DNA from: Variovorax paradoxus
GTDB taxonomy: Bacteria > Pseudomonadota > Gammaproteobacteria > Burkholderiales > Burkholderiaceae_C
Assembly (NCBI RefSeq): GCF_009498455.1
Contig: NZ_CP045644.1
Span: forward strand, 2,669,001-2,733,000
DNA length: 64,000 nucleotides
Reading direction: 5' to 3'
The notes under the pieces are model-generated. The model saw only the letters and a list, made by a program, of their open reading frames with translations. It did no database searches and was not told where the DNA came from. Positions 18,483-27,819 of the stretch are shown here, piece by piece (the first letter of the stretch is position 1; the number at the start of each line of letters is the position of its first letter). The position numbers and the translations under genes were made by a program.

Positions 18483-19346
18483 ATGCAAGGCTTCGACCTC
18501 GAACAGTTGCGCACCCTGGTGGCGGTGGCCGACGCCGGCAGCCTCACGGCCGCGGCGCCGCGCGTGTGCCTGTCGCAGTCCTCGGTGAGCGAGCAGATCC
18601 GCAAGCTCGAGGAGCGCGCCGGCCAGTCGCTGCTGACGCGCAGCAAGGCCGGCGTGGTACCCACCGAAGCGGGCATGCGGCTGCTGGGCCATGCGCGGCG
18701 CCTCCTCGCGCTGAGCGACGAGGCCTTTCGCGACCTGCGCGGCGAAACCTTGCAGGGCGAACTGCGGCTGGCCGTGACCGACTACTTCCGCCCCGGCGAC
18801 CTCACGCGCCTGCTGGGCCGGCTCGGCGAGCGCTATCCGCAGGTGCGGCTGCACGTGACCATCCTGAAGAGTGATGCGCTGCGTGCCGCCTATGCGCATG
18901 GCGATTTCGACGTGGGGCTGGCGATGAACATCGCGGGCGCCAATGCAGCAGCGGCCGGCAATGGTGCGGTGTTGTGGCGCGAATCGCTGGCCTGGCTCGG
19001 TGCGGCCGGCTTGCGCGTGGTGCGCGGCGAGCCCGTGCGGCTGCTGGCGCTGCCCGACACCTGCTCGCTGCACCAGTTCACCGTGGCCCTGCTGCGCCGC
19101 CGCCGCGTGCCCTACGTGCTGGCGCACGTGGCGTCGGGCGTGGCGGGTCTGCAGTCGGCCCTGGCCGCGGGCCTGGGCGTGGCCTGCCTCAACGAATCGG
19201 CGATCGCGGAGGGCATCGCGCGGCTCGCGCCGCCGCATGGGCTGCCGGCGTTGCCTCGCGTGGCGTTCCAGTGGTTGCCCGCGCGGCGGGGCGAAACCGC
19301 GTTCGTGACGCGGGCGCGGGAGATGCTGTCGTCGCAGCTGGGGTAA
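18483..19346 (+). CDS. LysR-family transcriptional regulator
   Basis: LysR-type regulator of 287 residues. The winged HTH occupies residues 1-60 (DLEQLRTLVAVADAGSLTAA then SQSSVSEQIRKLEERAGQSL). The C-terminal half is a periplasmic-binding-like effector domain (ELRLAVTDYFRPGDLTRLLG). The ATG at 18483 starts directly at the HTH. Neighbourhood suggests it controls the divergent tautomerase; the effector is unknown. Confidence 0.9.
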   Translation: MQGFDLEQLRTLVAVADAGSLTAAAPRVCLSQSSVSEQIRKLEERAGQSLLTRSKAGVVPTEAGMRLLGHARRLLALSDEAFRDLRGETLQGELRLAVTDYFRPGDLTRLLGRLGERYPQVRLHVTILKSDALRAAYAHGDFDVGLAMNIAGANAAAAGNGAVLWRESLAWLGAAGLRVVRGEPVRLLALPDTCSLHQFTVALLRRRRVPYVLAHVASGVAGLQSALAAGLGVACLNESAIAEGIARLAPPHGLPALPRVAFQWLPARRGETAFVTRAREMLSSQLG

Positions 19347-19370
19347 GCCAACAGGAAGTGGGTGAGGAAA

Positions 19371-20627
19371 TCAATTCAGCTGGATGTTGGAACCGTCGAG
19401 CTTGGCTTGACCTTTGGCGAGGTGTTGCACCTTGCTTTTCTTGGCTTGAGTGCCGGTGAAGTTCACCGAGCGGGTGATCGTGTTGCCCGTGATTTCCAAT
19501 GAATCGAGGCGGCCCTTCTGAAGGTCAAGCGACTCGATGGTGTTGCCCTCGATCACGACATCACCTGCATTGAGATATCCGGAGCAGAGAAAGGGAATCC
19601 TGTTGTCGCGTAGCGTAAGGCGTCGTGTCATCACCGGCTGAGTTTCCTTGTTGTCCGGGTCGAAGCCGCCTGCGATGATCACTGGCTTGGTGACGTCGCC
19701 GCCGAAGATGCAACGTTCTATGAGAACGGAGTCAAAGGCTCCGGCATAGACATAGCAGACGGAGATCCCGTTGCCGTGAATCTGACTGTCCTTCATGGAA
19801 AAGGCACGCGCGGCTTCCTTGATGCCGACTTGAATGGCGCCACCCCTGACTCGCTCGATCACCAGATCGTCTTTGATCGTGGCATTGGTGAGGTCGAGAT
19901 GGTCTAGCACGGTGTCACGGATGGTCAGAGACTGAAGGTCGGCTGCAACCAGATCGAACGTTCCGCGTAGCTTGCAGCTCTCGATCAGAACATCCGACCG
20001 CTGAAAGTTGGGGCCACTGTTGGCATCACTGTCCGTACGTATTTCGCCCTCTTCGACGACGCAATCGCGGAGGGATGTTCGGGAAAATCCGAACATCGAG
20101 AACCATCTTGCGCTGCATTTGATGAACTCTGTCTGGCCGTAGGTGCCGATGGTCCCCCATTGATTGGGGTCCGATCCTGGTCCTTGAAAGTTGCAGCTCT
20201 CGAATCGAACATCCTTGCTTCCAACATCACCGGCGATATTGCTGTCTCCTGTGACATGGCAGTCGAAGAAAGTCACTTGCTCTGCGGTGCCCCATCCAAT
20301 TACAGCATCGTGAAATCGGCAGCGTTCGAATCGACATTCCTGCAAGCCGGAAAGTCGAATCTCATACGCACCAGAGAACTCGCAATCAACGAATCGAATG
20401 TTCTTCCATATTTGATCGTCAAACTGCTCACCGGAGAACATTGCTTTTTCAATGAGAAGCGGTGCATTCCCCATCTCCCGTGTGCGGTGCTCCGGGTCTT
20501 TCAGATAGGTGAATGTCTTGCCGAAGCTGCGAATGTTTCGAGTAGTCATATTGCATCCGAAGAGAGGAATGAGCGCGACGCTGTTGAAAAGGGACAGCGT
20601 TGAGGTAAGGAGCGAGCGACGATTCAT
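19371..20627 (-). CDS. Pentapeptide-repeat / beta-helix lipoprotein
   Basis: Predicted lipoprotein of 418 residues. It begins MNRRSLLTSTLSLF and has a lipobox ending LFGC (cysteine at residue 25). The double arginine could route it through Tat. The rest is a right-handed beta-helix of imperfect pentapeptide-like turns such as FVDCEFSG, CRFERCRFHD, VTFFDCHVTG, VRFESCNFQG and VLIESCKLRG. The turns share a phenylalanine/cysteine ladder. It follows the giant metallophosphoesterase by only 8 bp on the same strand. A membrane-anchored partner or immunity role is plausible but unproven. Its GC is lower than the flanking core genes. Confidence 0.75.
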   Translation of the reverse strand: MNRRSLLTSTLSLFNSVALIPLFGCNMTTRNIRSFGKTFTYLKDPEHRTREMGNAPLLIEKAMFSGEQFDDQIWKNIRFVDCEFSGAYEIRLSGLQECRFERCRFHDAVIGWGTAEQVTFFDCHVTGDSNIAGDVGSKDVRFESCNFQGPGSDPNQWGTIGTYGQTEFIKCSARWFSMFGFSRTSLRDCVVEEGEIRTDSDANSGPNFQRSDVLIESCKLRGTFDLVAADLQSLTIRDTVLDHLDLTNATIKDDLVIERVRGGAIQVGIKEAARAFSMKDSQIHGNGISVCYVYAGAFDSVLIERCIFGGDVTKPVIIAGGFDPDNKETQPVMTRRLTLRDNRIPFLCSGYLNAGDVVIEGNTIESLDLQKGRLDSLEITGNTITRSVNFTGTQAKKSKVQHLAKGQAKLDGSNIQLN

Positions 20628-20635
20628 TCAATGTG

Positions 20636-23600
20636 CTAGTTCTTGTTGATGCCGATCGCCTCATGCCTGCTCAGGTATCCCTTGTCCCTGTAGTGACTCG
20701 CCAAGAAATCCCAATCCGGCACTTGCCCATGCTCACCGCTCCTGCGCTGCATGAAGTCGAACGCGTTCGACCCCACCAGGGATGTCCCGATCTCCAGCGG
20801 AAATATCCACGGATCGTTTTCCCATTTCATGTCAGCACTCCAATCGGGCGTGGCCTTTCCCTTTTCGGGGCCCGTGGTGTACAGAGCGATCGTGGGCTTC
20901 TTCAGGATGACCTCGCAGAAGGCTTGCGTCACTCGCTGCATGAATAGAACCCCCGCACCTTTGGACAGGCCCGCAGCGCCACCCACAGCGGGGCGTGTGG
21001 AGGTCGTCACCATGGCTTCTGCCAGTTTCTTCAGGTCTGCCGAGGTGAAGCGCAATGCGCCCCCGGTCTCTGCGCGCTTGAACTCCGGAGTCAGGCAGTG
21101 CCAGGTTGAGGGCTTGGGTTTTTTCTTCTCGTCCACACGACCACCCTCAAAAATCCAGACCTTCATCGCCGCGATGCAGTCCAGCTTCTTCATTTGATCG
21201 TTCAACAGCACTTTCACGGTGTCAGCGCGCTCTTTGTTCAGCAGCCCTGTCCGAGATCCCCACGCGAAATGCACTGGCGCGTTGTCCGGTTGCAGCACGT
21301 GCAGGTAATCCAGGGCAACCGCCAGGCGTGGCACCTCGTTGTAACGAGTGCCTGTGTCGCGACCGGTGCGTTGGGTCTTGATTTGCCGGAGGTTGCGTTC
21401 GCTGCAATCGAGCAGGCTGCCTGCGGGTGGGCGCAGCGTGTGGCCGTTGAGTTCGCCAGCAAGGTTCTGGACACCGATAGGGCCGCCGCATGAACTCACC
21501 ACGAATTGCGTACCGCTACGGGCATACGCTGTGAGTCCGTCCTTGTACATGCCGGGATCGCGCCGGGACGTGACGGTGATCGTGCCGGCGCCAAGGGCGT
21601 TGCGACCTTGATTGATGGTGTAGAGCGCGCTACGGTGGCTGTGCCCGCTAAGGTGCCAGTCGACGCGTGTCGGCTGTCCGGGCACGCTGGCGCAATGCGC
21701 GAAGTACCACTTGAGATTGCGCTCGCAGGTGCCGAAGTTGGCATTGTTGAAGCCGGCTGAGGTCAGTCCGCGCGGCCCGTCGTGGGGAACGAAGCTCAGC
21801 TCTTCCTGGAGGGCCGCAGCGTTGTAGTTGATCATCGTGAAGTGGCTGGCGACCACGAGCGGGGCGTTCGTGTTGCCCTTCAGTGCCAAAGCCTGACGCA
21901 GCACAGCCTGCTGGGCTGCATCGATGCTCGCACTGGCGCGCGGCAGGATCATTGCGCCATGGCGGTCGGTACCGAGCTTCGCGGCGCCTTCGACGTTCAT
22001 GAAGTTCTCTGTTTCGCCCCACGCAAGACCGACGAGAACCTGCTGGGGAAGTCGCGTCGCATCGGGCTCTGTGGGCATTGCGATGCAAAAATCGGACAGC
22101 GGTGTGAAGAGCACGCTGAACCAGTCGAAGTTGGCGGTGGAGAAGTTCAGGCTGGTCCACGTCTGCCCATAGGTCGGTCCGTAGGCCAGCGTGGCTTCGA
22201 ACACCGTCATGTTGTGATCTGCCGAGATGCCCGGATTGGCTTGCAGACCCGCGAACTTGCTGGCGCCTTCCACGTCTTTTCTGTGTGCGTCAATTGACGC
22301 ATCCAACGTGGTGAGCATTTCCTTGTTGGCTTGCAGTGCGGCCTGCACGCTGACGCGCGCGACGCTGACCGCAAGATGTGACGACGTCGCCATGTGTGCA
22401 GCCACAGCCTGCGCCTGCACGACGCCGACACTCACGCCGAGGTCCCTCACGCGGGTGCCTAGGTCATCCGCGAGATCAGCCAGCTGGATGCCCAGATCTC
22501 CGGCGCTCTGGCCGAGGCCGATCGCGCCATGACCGACTGTGCTGACGGCGCTTGTGTACGTGCTCCAGAGTGCACTGATGCCGGCATTGGTTGCGTCGGC
22601 CACGGCTTGTTTGGCGCTTTGGAGTGCGGCGTGATAGATACCCCACGCCTGTGCAGCAAGACCGTTGCCGGACGACTTCAGGGCAGGCTCAGGCGACGCG
22701 ACCTTGGGTTGCCCTGCCCGGGTCTGGCGCAGGTAGTCGTCGAGCGCGGCCTTGGCATTGGCGGCGGCGGTGTTGCTGCTGACCCGAAGCCCTTCGAGTG
22801 CGGCCTGATTCTGCTGGCGGACCGATCGCAGCGCAGCGTGTGTGTCCTCGCCCCGTTGCTGAGCCGACCGATCGAATGTGCTCTGAATGCTGTCGATCTG
22901 GCGGTCGCAGGCATCATGCGCTGCCAGCAGCTGTGCCCACTGCGCGAGCGTCTTGCGCATCTCGGCCTGCAGGATTTCCATGGCGCCGAGCGTCATGCCC
23001 CAGACGCCGACGCGCGGATAGACCCCATAGGCGATGTCGTAGGCCTCGTGGTTGCCCGTCGTCATGAACACAGGCAACTTGAGCTCGTTGTACGCATAGC
23101 GCACCAGGCTGTAGGCCAGCATGTCGTCCTGGCCGCGCGGGTACAGCTCGGGGTTCGCGGGATCATTGAGCCGGTTCAGGACGTTGAAGAGTTTCCATTG
23201 CTCCCCGATGCGCCGGTCCGGAACCTTGGCGGGGTCGATGTTGCGATTGAAGTCGATCAGGTCGCCTGTGAGCAGCAACATGGTGTCGGGACGCTTGTTG
23301 GCACCCACCTGATCGAACAAGGCCTTGAGTGCGTTGAAGGTGTTGCACACGAGCTCACCCACTGCAGGTCGTTGGCCCTTGGTGAACTGGCTGTCTTCGA
23401 TCACATGCGCAGGCGACTTGGCCAGTGCGTTGTGCCGCACATTGATATGCACATCGCTCAGGTGCCCGACTTTCAAGGGTGCGTCGCTGGCGAGGCGGAT
23501 GACCGGATGCCATGCGGCGAGGCGCGCATCGGTCTCGGTGAACAGCGATTGTGCGGAACGGGCGGTTCGTGGAACGTCATATTCCATCAAGGCCGCTTCC

Positions 23601-24313
23601 TTGCCGCGCCGCATCACGGCGGGCGCGTTGGTGGCTTGGTGACGATGCGACCGACTCGTGATTTGCCGAGAGAGAAAGGTTTCGACCAGCAAGTCCTGCG
23701 CGTGGACCGTGCCGCCCTTGCACAGCGATGGGTAGTCGTTCTTCTGGGCCTGTGTAGGCTTCACCATCCAGGCGAAGCTCTTGAACTCAGCGCTCTCTGG
23801 CTTGATGCTCAACCGGGCGAGGTCGAGTTCCACTTCGTAGATATCGCCTCCTGGAAAGCCGGCGGCACCGAACGCCTTGACGGCCTGCGGACTGACGGTG
23901 GCGAACACTTCGCCTTTCTGGTTGTAGATGATGGCGCCAGGCTCGAACTTGGCGACCCGCCAGACCTTGATGGCTGTTTTCGCGATAGCGCAGTCTCGGC
24001 CGTCGCCGGTCAGTGCGCCGACTTGAATGTCAGTGTCAGGCTTCGCCCCTTTCATTGCCACGAGTCGAAGATGGCGCGCGACGGTCGCTGATGCGTCGCT
24101 GGGCAGGAGGCTCACCCGTCCACGTTTGTCCAACGTGGTTCTCCCATCGCTGCTCGTGGCGAAACCGAGCGATTCCGCTGCAATGAAGAGACTGCACTTC
24201 TTCTGGTGCGGCCCGATCAGCAGAGGAGTCCCCAGGCTGGGGTAAAGGATCAACGCCAGCTTTGGCGAGGGCTCGCTGCAGTCGCAGACGGATGCTTGGG
24301 GGAGGGGGGCCAT
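20636..24313 (-). CDS. Giant metallophosphoesterase with helical insertion
   Basis: Protein of 1225 residues with a calcineurin-like metallophosphoesterase core split by a long insert. Metal motifs are complete and in order: D287/H289 (HLSDVHIN), GD at 350-351 (LLTGDLIDFN), GNHE at 420-423, H824 (VVASHF) and GHSH at 890-893. Between GNHE and the last histidines, residues 440-700 are alanine- and glutamine-rich helix with hydrophobic stretches. The first 270 residues and the last 300 match no domain I recognise. The ATG at 24313 has a GGGAGG ribosome site 7 bp upstream. There is no signal peptide. The downstream partner is a lipoprotein. It could be a secreted nuclease/phosphatase effector, but no Rhs, VgrG or PAAR genes are in view. 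Confidence 0.8.
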   Translation of the reverse strand: MAPLPQASVCDCSEPSPKLALILYPSLGTPLLIGPHQKKCSLFIAAESLGFATSSDGRTTLDKRGRVSLLPSDASATVARHLRLVAMKGAKPDTDIQVGALTGDGRDCAIAKTAIKVWRVAKFEPGAIIYNQKGEVFATVSPQAVKAFGAAGFPGGDIYEVELDLARLSIKPESAEFKSFAWMVKPTQAQKNDYPSLCKGGTVHAQDLLVETFLSRQITSRSHRHQATNAPAVMRRGKEAALMEYDVPRTARSAQSLFTETDARLAAWHPVIRLASDAPLKVGHLSDVHINVRHNALAKSPAHVIEDSQFTKGQRPAVGELVCNTFNALKALFDQVGANKRPDTMLLLTGDLIDFNRNIDPAKVPDRRIGEQWKLFNVLNRLNDPANPELYPRGQDDMLAYSLVRYAYNELKLPVFMTTGNHEAYDIAYGVYPRVGVWGMTLGAMEILQAEMRKTLAQWAQLLAAHDACDRQIDSIQSTFDRSAQQRGEDTHAALRSVRQQNQAALEGLRVSSNTAAANAKAALDDYLRQTRAGQPKVASPEPALKSSGNGLAAQAWGIYHAALQSAKQAVADATNAGISALWSTYTSAVSTVGHGAIGLGQSAGDLGIQLADLADDLGTRVRDLGVSVGVVQAQAVAAHMATSSHLAVSVARVSVQAALQANKEMLTTLDASIDAHRKDVEGASKFAGLQANPGISADHNMTVFEATLAYGPTYGQTWTSLNFSTANFDWFSVLFTPLSDFCIAMPTEPDATRLPQQVLVGLAWGETENFMNVEGAAKLGTDRHGAMILPRASASIDAAQQAVLRQALALKGNTNAPLVVASHFTMINYNAAALQEELSFVPHDGPRGLTSAGFNNANFGTCERNLKWYFAHCASVPGQPTRVDWHLSGHSHRSALYTINQGRNALGAGTITVTSRRDPGMYKDGLTAYARSGTQFVVSSCGGPIGVQNLAGELNGHTLRPPAGSLLDCSERNLRQIKTQRTGRDTGTRYNEVPRLAVALDYLHVLQPDNAPVHFAWGSRTGLLNKERADTVKVLLNDQMKKLDCIAAMKVWIFEGGRVDEKKKPKPSTWHCLTPEFKRAETGGALRFTSADLKKLAEAMVTTSTRPAVGGAAGLSKGAGVLFMQRVTQAFCEVILKKPTIALYTTGPEKGKATPDWSADMKWENDPWIFPLEIGTSLVGSNAFDFMQRRSGEHGQVPDWDFLASHYRDKGYLSRHEAIGINKN

Positions 24314-24630
24314 TGGCTAGCCTCCCGCTGTGGTCACGGCCAATCGATGGCGCGCGGGGTCTGAACCAGAAGCCGCGAACGCGACAAAGCGACGCATGAA
24401 CATTGCGTTTTCCTCCCTGTTGTTTGACTGACCGGCGCTGTGCGCTCTTGTGGCCTCAACCTGTGACAAGGTGTGAGGCGAGGGCGCATTGTGCGGGGAG
24501 CATGTGCTCCCTGCGCAGGCAGTTCTTCACGAAGGCGAGAGGATTCGACGATGGTGCTTGCAGCGATGCACGGATGGGCGCGCTGCGGGTCGAGTCGGAG
24601 CAGCGTCCGACTCGACCTGGACCGATTCGA
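24314..24630. other. Intergenic region with a 12-bp hairpin
   Basis: No gene is apparent. A perfect 12-bp stem (24588-24599 with 24606-24617, GGTCGAGTCGGA arm) lies 14 bp past the amidase stop. There is no T run after it on either strand, so it is not a standard terminator. The stretch also holds the promoter of the metallophosphoesterase gene, which I could not pinpoint. Confidence 0.5.
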
Positions 24631-26061
24631 TCAGTCCGGAGCAACTCGCGGCCAGGGCCGCTGCACTTCCCGGATCTGCTCGAACGCGCGCGCCACGCGC
24701 AGCACGCCGAGGTCATCGAAGCGCTGTCCCGCAATCTGCAGCCCGATCGGCAGACCGCCGGCCGAGTACCCGCAGTTCACCGACGCGGCCGGCTGCTCCG
24801 ACATGTTGAACGGCACCGTGAAGCCGATGTGCTCCAGCGGCCGCAGCGGGTCGTTGGTGGGCGAGGGCGCCTCGGCCGCCGCCGGCATGTTGGGCGACAC
24901 CGGCGAGATCACGTAGTCGAAGCGGGCGCAGGCGTTCACCGTCGTGACGCGCGTCGCGTGGAACTGGCTGAAGCTGCGGAACACATGCTCGCCGCTGAAC
25001 TCCGCGGCGCTCTCGGCCCATTCGCGGATGTAGGGCAGCACCTTGGCGCGCTGGTCGGGGCGCAGGGCCTTCAGGTCCACGAGCGAGCGCATGCGCCACA
25101 GGTGGTCCATGCCGTCGAGCAGGGCCTGCGACATGAAGGGCTGCATCGGCTCGACGATGGCACCGGCCTTTTCGAACAGGCGCGCAGCCAGCTCGACCGC
25201 GGCCTGGATCTCGGGCTCGACCGCGAGGCCGCAGCCGGCGTCGAGCAGCAGCCCGATGCGCAGGCCGCGCAGGTGGTCGGGGGCGACGTCGAACGCGGCC
25301 CAGTCGATGTCCTGCGCGGGCAGGCTCATGCTGTCGCGCGCGTCGGGCCGGGCCAGCGCCTGCATCATGAGCGCAGCGTCGCCGACGGTGCGCGTCATGG
25401 GGCCGGCGGTGCGGCCCATGTAGGGCGGATCGATCGGGATGCGCCCCAGGCTGGGCTTGAGCGTGAAGATGCCGCACCAGCTGGCGGGCAGCCGCAGCGA
25501 GCCGCCGATGTCGGTGCCCAGGTGCAGCGGGCCGTAGCCCGCCGCCGCGGCCGCACCGGCGCCGGCGCTGGAACCGCCCGGCGTGCGGCTCAGGTCCCAG
25601 GGGTTGCGCGCGAGCGTGTGAAAGCTCGACAGCCCCGACGACAGCATGCCGTAGTCGGGCATGGTGGTCTTGCTGACGATGACGGCGCCGGCCTCCTTCA
25701 GGCGCGCGGCCGGCGGGGCGTCGGCTGCGGCGGGCATGAGGTCGACGGCGGCGGTGCCCGCAGGCAGCGGGTCACCGCGCGTGGCGATGTTTTCCTTGAT
25801 GGTGGTCGGTACGCCGTCGAGCGGACCGCGCGCGTCGCCGCGCTGCCAGCGCTGCTCCGAGGCACGCGCCTGCTCCAGCGCAGCCTCGGGCCGGAACAGC
25901 CACGTGGCCTGCAGCCGGGGCTCGCAGTGCTCGATGCGCGCGATGACGGCGCGCGTCACCTCGACCGGCGACAGGCGCTTCTCGCGGTAGGCCGCGGACA
26001 GTTCCTGCGCCGACAGGTCGCTCAACGAAGGCAATGAAGGGTCGGACACTGCGGGGCTCAT
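24631..26061 (-). CDS. Amidase (amidase-signature family)
   Basis: Serine amidase of 476 residues with the Ser-cisSer-Lys triad: K89 (TTIKEN), the cis-serine in GGSSAG (residues 162-167) and S188 in GTDIGGSLRLP. The glycine-rich signature spans residues 160-192. Its ATG overlaps the stop of the peptide-binding protein gene (ATGA), so translation is coupled and the substrate may be an imported compound. The family hydrolyses diverse amides. It is not GatA: no gatB or gatC lies nearby and the C-terminus differs. Confidence 0.9.
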   Translation of the reverse strand: MSPAVSDPSLPSLSDLSAQELSAAYREKRLSPVEVTRAVIARIEHCEPRLQATWLFRPEAALEQARASEQRWQRGDARGPLDGVPTTIKENIATRGDPLPAGTAAVDLMPAAADAPPAARLKEAGAVIVSKTTMPDYGMLSSGLSSFHTLARNPWDLSRTPGGSSAGAGAAAAAGYGPLHLGTDIGGSLRLPASWCGIFTLKPSLGRIPIDPPYMGRTAGPMTRTVGDAALMMQALARPDARDSMSLPAQDIDWAAFDVAPDHLRGLRIGLLLDAGCGLAVEPEIQAAVELAARLFEKAGAIVEPMQPFMSQALLDGMDHLWRMRSLVDLKALRPDQRAKVLPYIREWAESAAEFSGEHVFRSFSQFHATRVTTVNACARFDYVISPVSPNMPAAAEAPSPTNDPLRPLEHIGFTVPFNMSEQPAASVNCGYSAGGLPIGLQIAGQRFDDLGVLRVARAFEQIREVQRPWPRVAPD

Positions 26062-27545
26062 CCCCACGACAGCGCGGACAGGTCGTTCACGAAGATCGGG
26101 TTCTCTTTCCAGAGGCCTTTGACGTTCTTCTTGGCCACGGTCGGGAACTGCGGCTGGTAGAGGAAGCCGTTGGCCGCGTCGGTGGCCAGCAGCTTCTGCG
26201 CCTCGCCCAGCAGCTTGTTGCGCTCGGCCGCGTTGCCGGTGGACTTGATCTTGTCGAACAGCGTGTCGAAGGCCTTCGACTGGTAGCCCCAGTAGTAGTC
26301 GGGCTTGGCGTAGTTGCCGAGGTCGAAGGGCTCGACGTGCGAAATGATCGACAGGTCGTAGTCCTTGTTGCCGTAGGTGCCGCTGAGCCATTGCGCCCAC
26401 TCGACGTTCTGGATCTTCACGTTGATGCCGATCTTGGCGAGCTGGGCCACGATGACTTCGCCGCCCTGGCGCGCATACGGCGGCGGGGGCAGGGTCATGC
26501 GCAGTTCGAGCGGGGTCTTCACGCCGGCTTCGGCGAGCAGCTTCTTGGCCTTCTCGATGTCGAAGGGGTTGATGCCCGTGGTGTCGACATAGCCCGCGGC
26601 GCCCGGCACGTAGTGGCTGCCGATCGGCACGCCCAGGCCGTCGGCCGCGCCCTCGATGAAGGCCTTGCGGTCGATGGCCGCGAGGATGGCGCGGCGCACG
26701 CGCACGTCGTCGAGCGGCTTCTTCTTGTTGTTGATCGAGAGGATGGTCTTGGCGCGCGAACCGGCCAGGATGGTCTGGAACTGCGGGTTGCTGCGGAACT
26801 GCGGCACGGCGCGCGTGCCGATGCGCGTGAACACATCGACGTCGCCCGAGAGCACGGCAGCGGCCTGCGCGGCGGTGTCCGAGATGAAGCGGAAGGTGAC
26901 CTTGTTGATCTTCGCGACGGCGGGTGCGCGGAAGCCTTCCCACTTGCTCAGCGTGATCGACGAGCCCTTGGCCCAGCTGTCCAGCTTGTAGGGGCCGGTG
27001 CCGATCGGCTTGGTGGCGTTGGTGTCGACGCTCTTGGGCTCGACGATGGCGGCCGTGGCCTGGCCCAGCACGAAGGGCAGGTCGGGGTCGATCTCCTTGT
27101 TGATGACCACGACCGTGTGCTCGTCGACCACTTGCGTGGCGAGGTTGGCGAAGGTGCGCTTGTCCTTGTTGGTGCTCTTCTCGCCGCCGGCGCGGTCGAA
27201 GGCGAACTTGACGGTGGACGCGTTGAAGGGCTCGCCGTTCTGGAACTTGACGCCCTTGCGCAGCTTGAAGGTGTAGGTCTTCAGGTCGGGCGAGATTTCC
27301 CAGCTCTCGGCCAAGAGCGGCGTGACGCTGCCGTCGACGTTGATCTTGGTCAGCGTTTCCAGGATGTTGTATTGCACGACCTCGGCAATGGCGGCGGCGG
27401 CGCCGGTGGTCGGGTCCAGGCCCGGCGGCTCCAGGGCCATGCCGATCACGATGGCGTCCTTCCGGCCCTGCGCCATGCCGGCCAGCGGAGTGGCCAGGGC
27501 GACAGTGGCGCCGGCGGTGGTAAGGAGGGTGCGACGGTTCAACAT
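26058..27545 (-). CDS. Peptide ABC transporter substrate-binding protein
   Basis: Periplasmic binding protein of family 5 (DppA/OppA-like), 495 residues. It begins MLNRRTLLTTAGATVALATP with a Tat-like twin arginine and a cleavage site near GMAQG. Typical family segments are GLDPTTGAAAAIAEVVQYNI, TYTFKLRKGVKFQNGEPF and the hinge PLAFDA-like region with ALEPPG. It binds peptides or similar compounds and passes them to the Dpp-like permease encoded just upstream on the same strand. A 274-bp gap separates it from dppF, so it may have its own promoter. It is coupled to the amidase downstream. Confidence 0.92.
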   Translation of the reverse strand: MLNRRTLLTTAGATVALATPLAGMAQGRKDAIVIGMALEPPGLDPTTGAAAAIAEVVQYNILETLTKINVDGSVTPLLAESWEISPDLKTYTFKLRKGVKFQNGEPFNASTVKFAFDRAGGEKSTNKDKRTFANLATQVVDEHTVVVINKEIDPDLPFVLGQATAAIVEPKSVDTNATKPIGTGPYKLDSWAKGSSITLSKWEGFRAPAVAKINKVTFRFISDTAAQAAAVLSGDVDVFTRIGTRAVPQFRSNPQFQTILAGSRAKTILSINNKKKPLDDVRVRRAILAAIDRKAFIEGAADGLGVPIGSHYVPGAAGYVDTTGINPFDIEKAKKLLAEAGVKTPLELRMTLPPPPYARQGGEVIVAQLAKIGINVKIQNVEWAQWLSGTYGNKDYDLSIISHVEPFDLGNYAKPDYYWGYQSKAFDTLFDKIKSTGNAAERNKLLGEAQKLLATDAANGFLYQPQFPTVAKKNVKGLWKENPIFVNDLSALSWG

Positions 27546-27819
27546 ACGGGGTGATCTCCGGAAAACGGTCAATGTCGAATGACTGCTTCGGCGCGCACCG
27601 TGCCCCAGGGGGAAGCGCAGCGCCACGAAAGAAAGACACACAGCACGAAAGATGCCACGTGCAGCGAATGATTCTCTCGCAGCAGGCCCTCCGGTGCGCG
27701 CCGGCGCAGGCGGTATTTCCTCGGGACGTTCCCGGATGGGCGAGCGATCTTGCGCGAAGCCAGGCGCTTGCGCCAGCAGATGCTCATGACCGATGTGTCC
27801 GAGGCCGCGCCCCGAGACT
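27546..27819. other. Gap between the permease genes and the binding protein
   Basis: A 274-bp stretch with no convincing gene. It probably contains a promoter for the binding protein, which allows expression independent of the permease genes. No strong hairpin or palindrome stood out. Confidence 0.5.

Noticed and set aside
24631..26061. GatA (Glu-tRNA amidotransferase subunit) for the amidase
   Set aside because: No gatC or gatB nearby, and coupling to a peptide-binding protein gene suggests a catabolic amidase.
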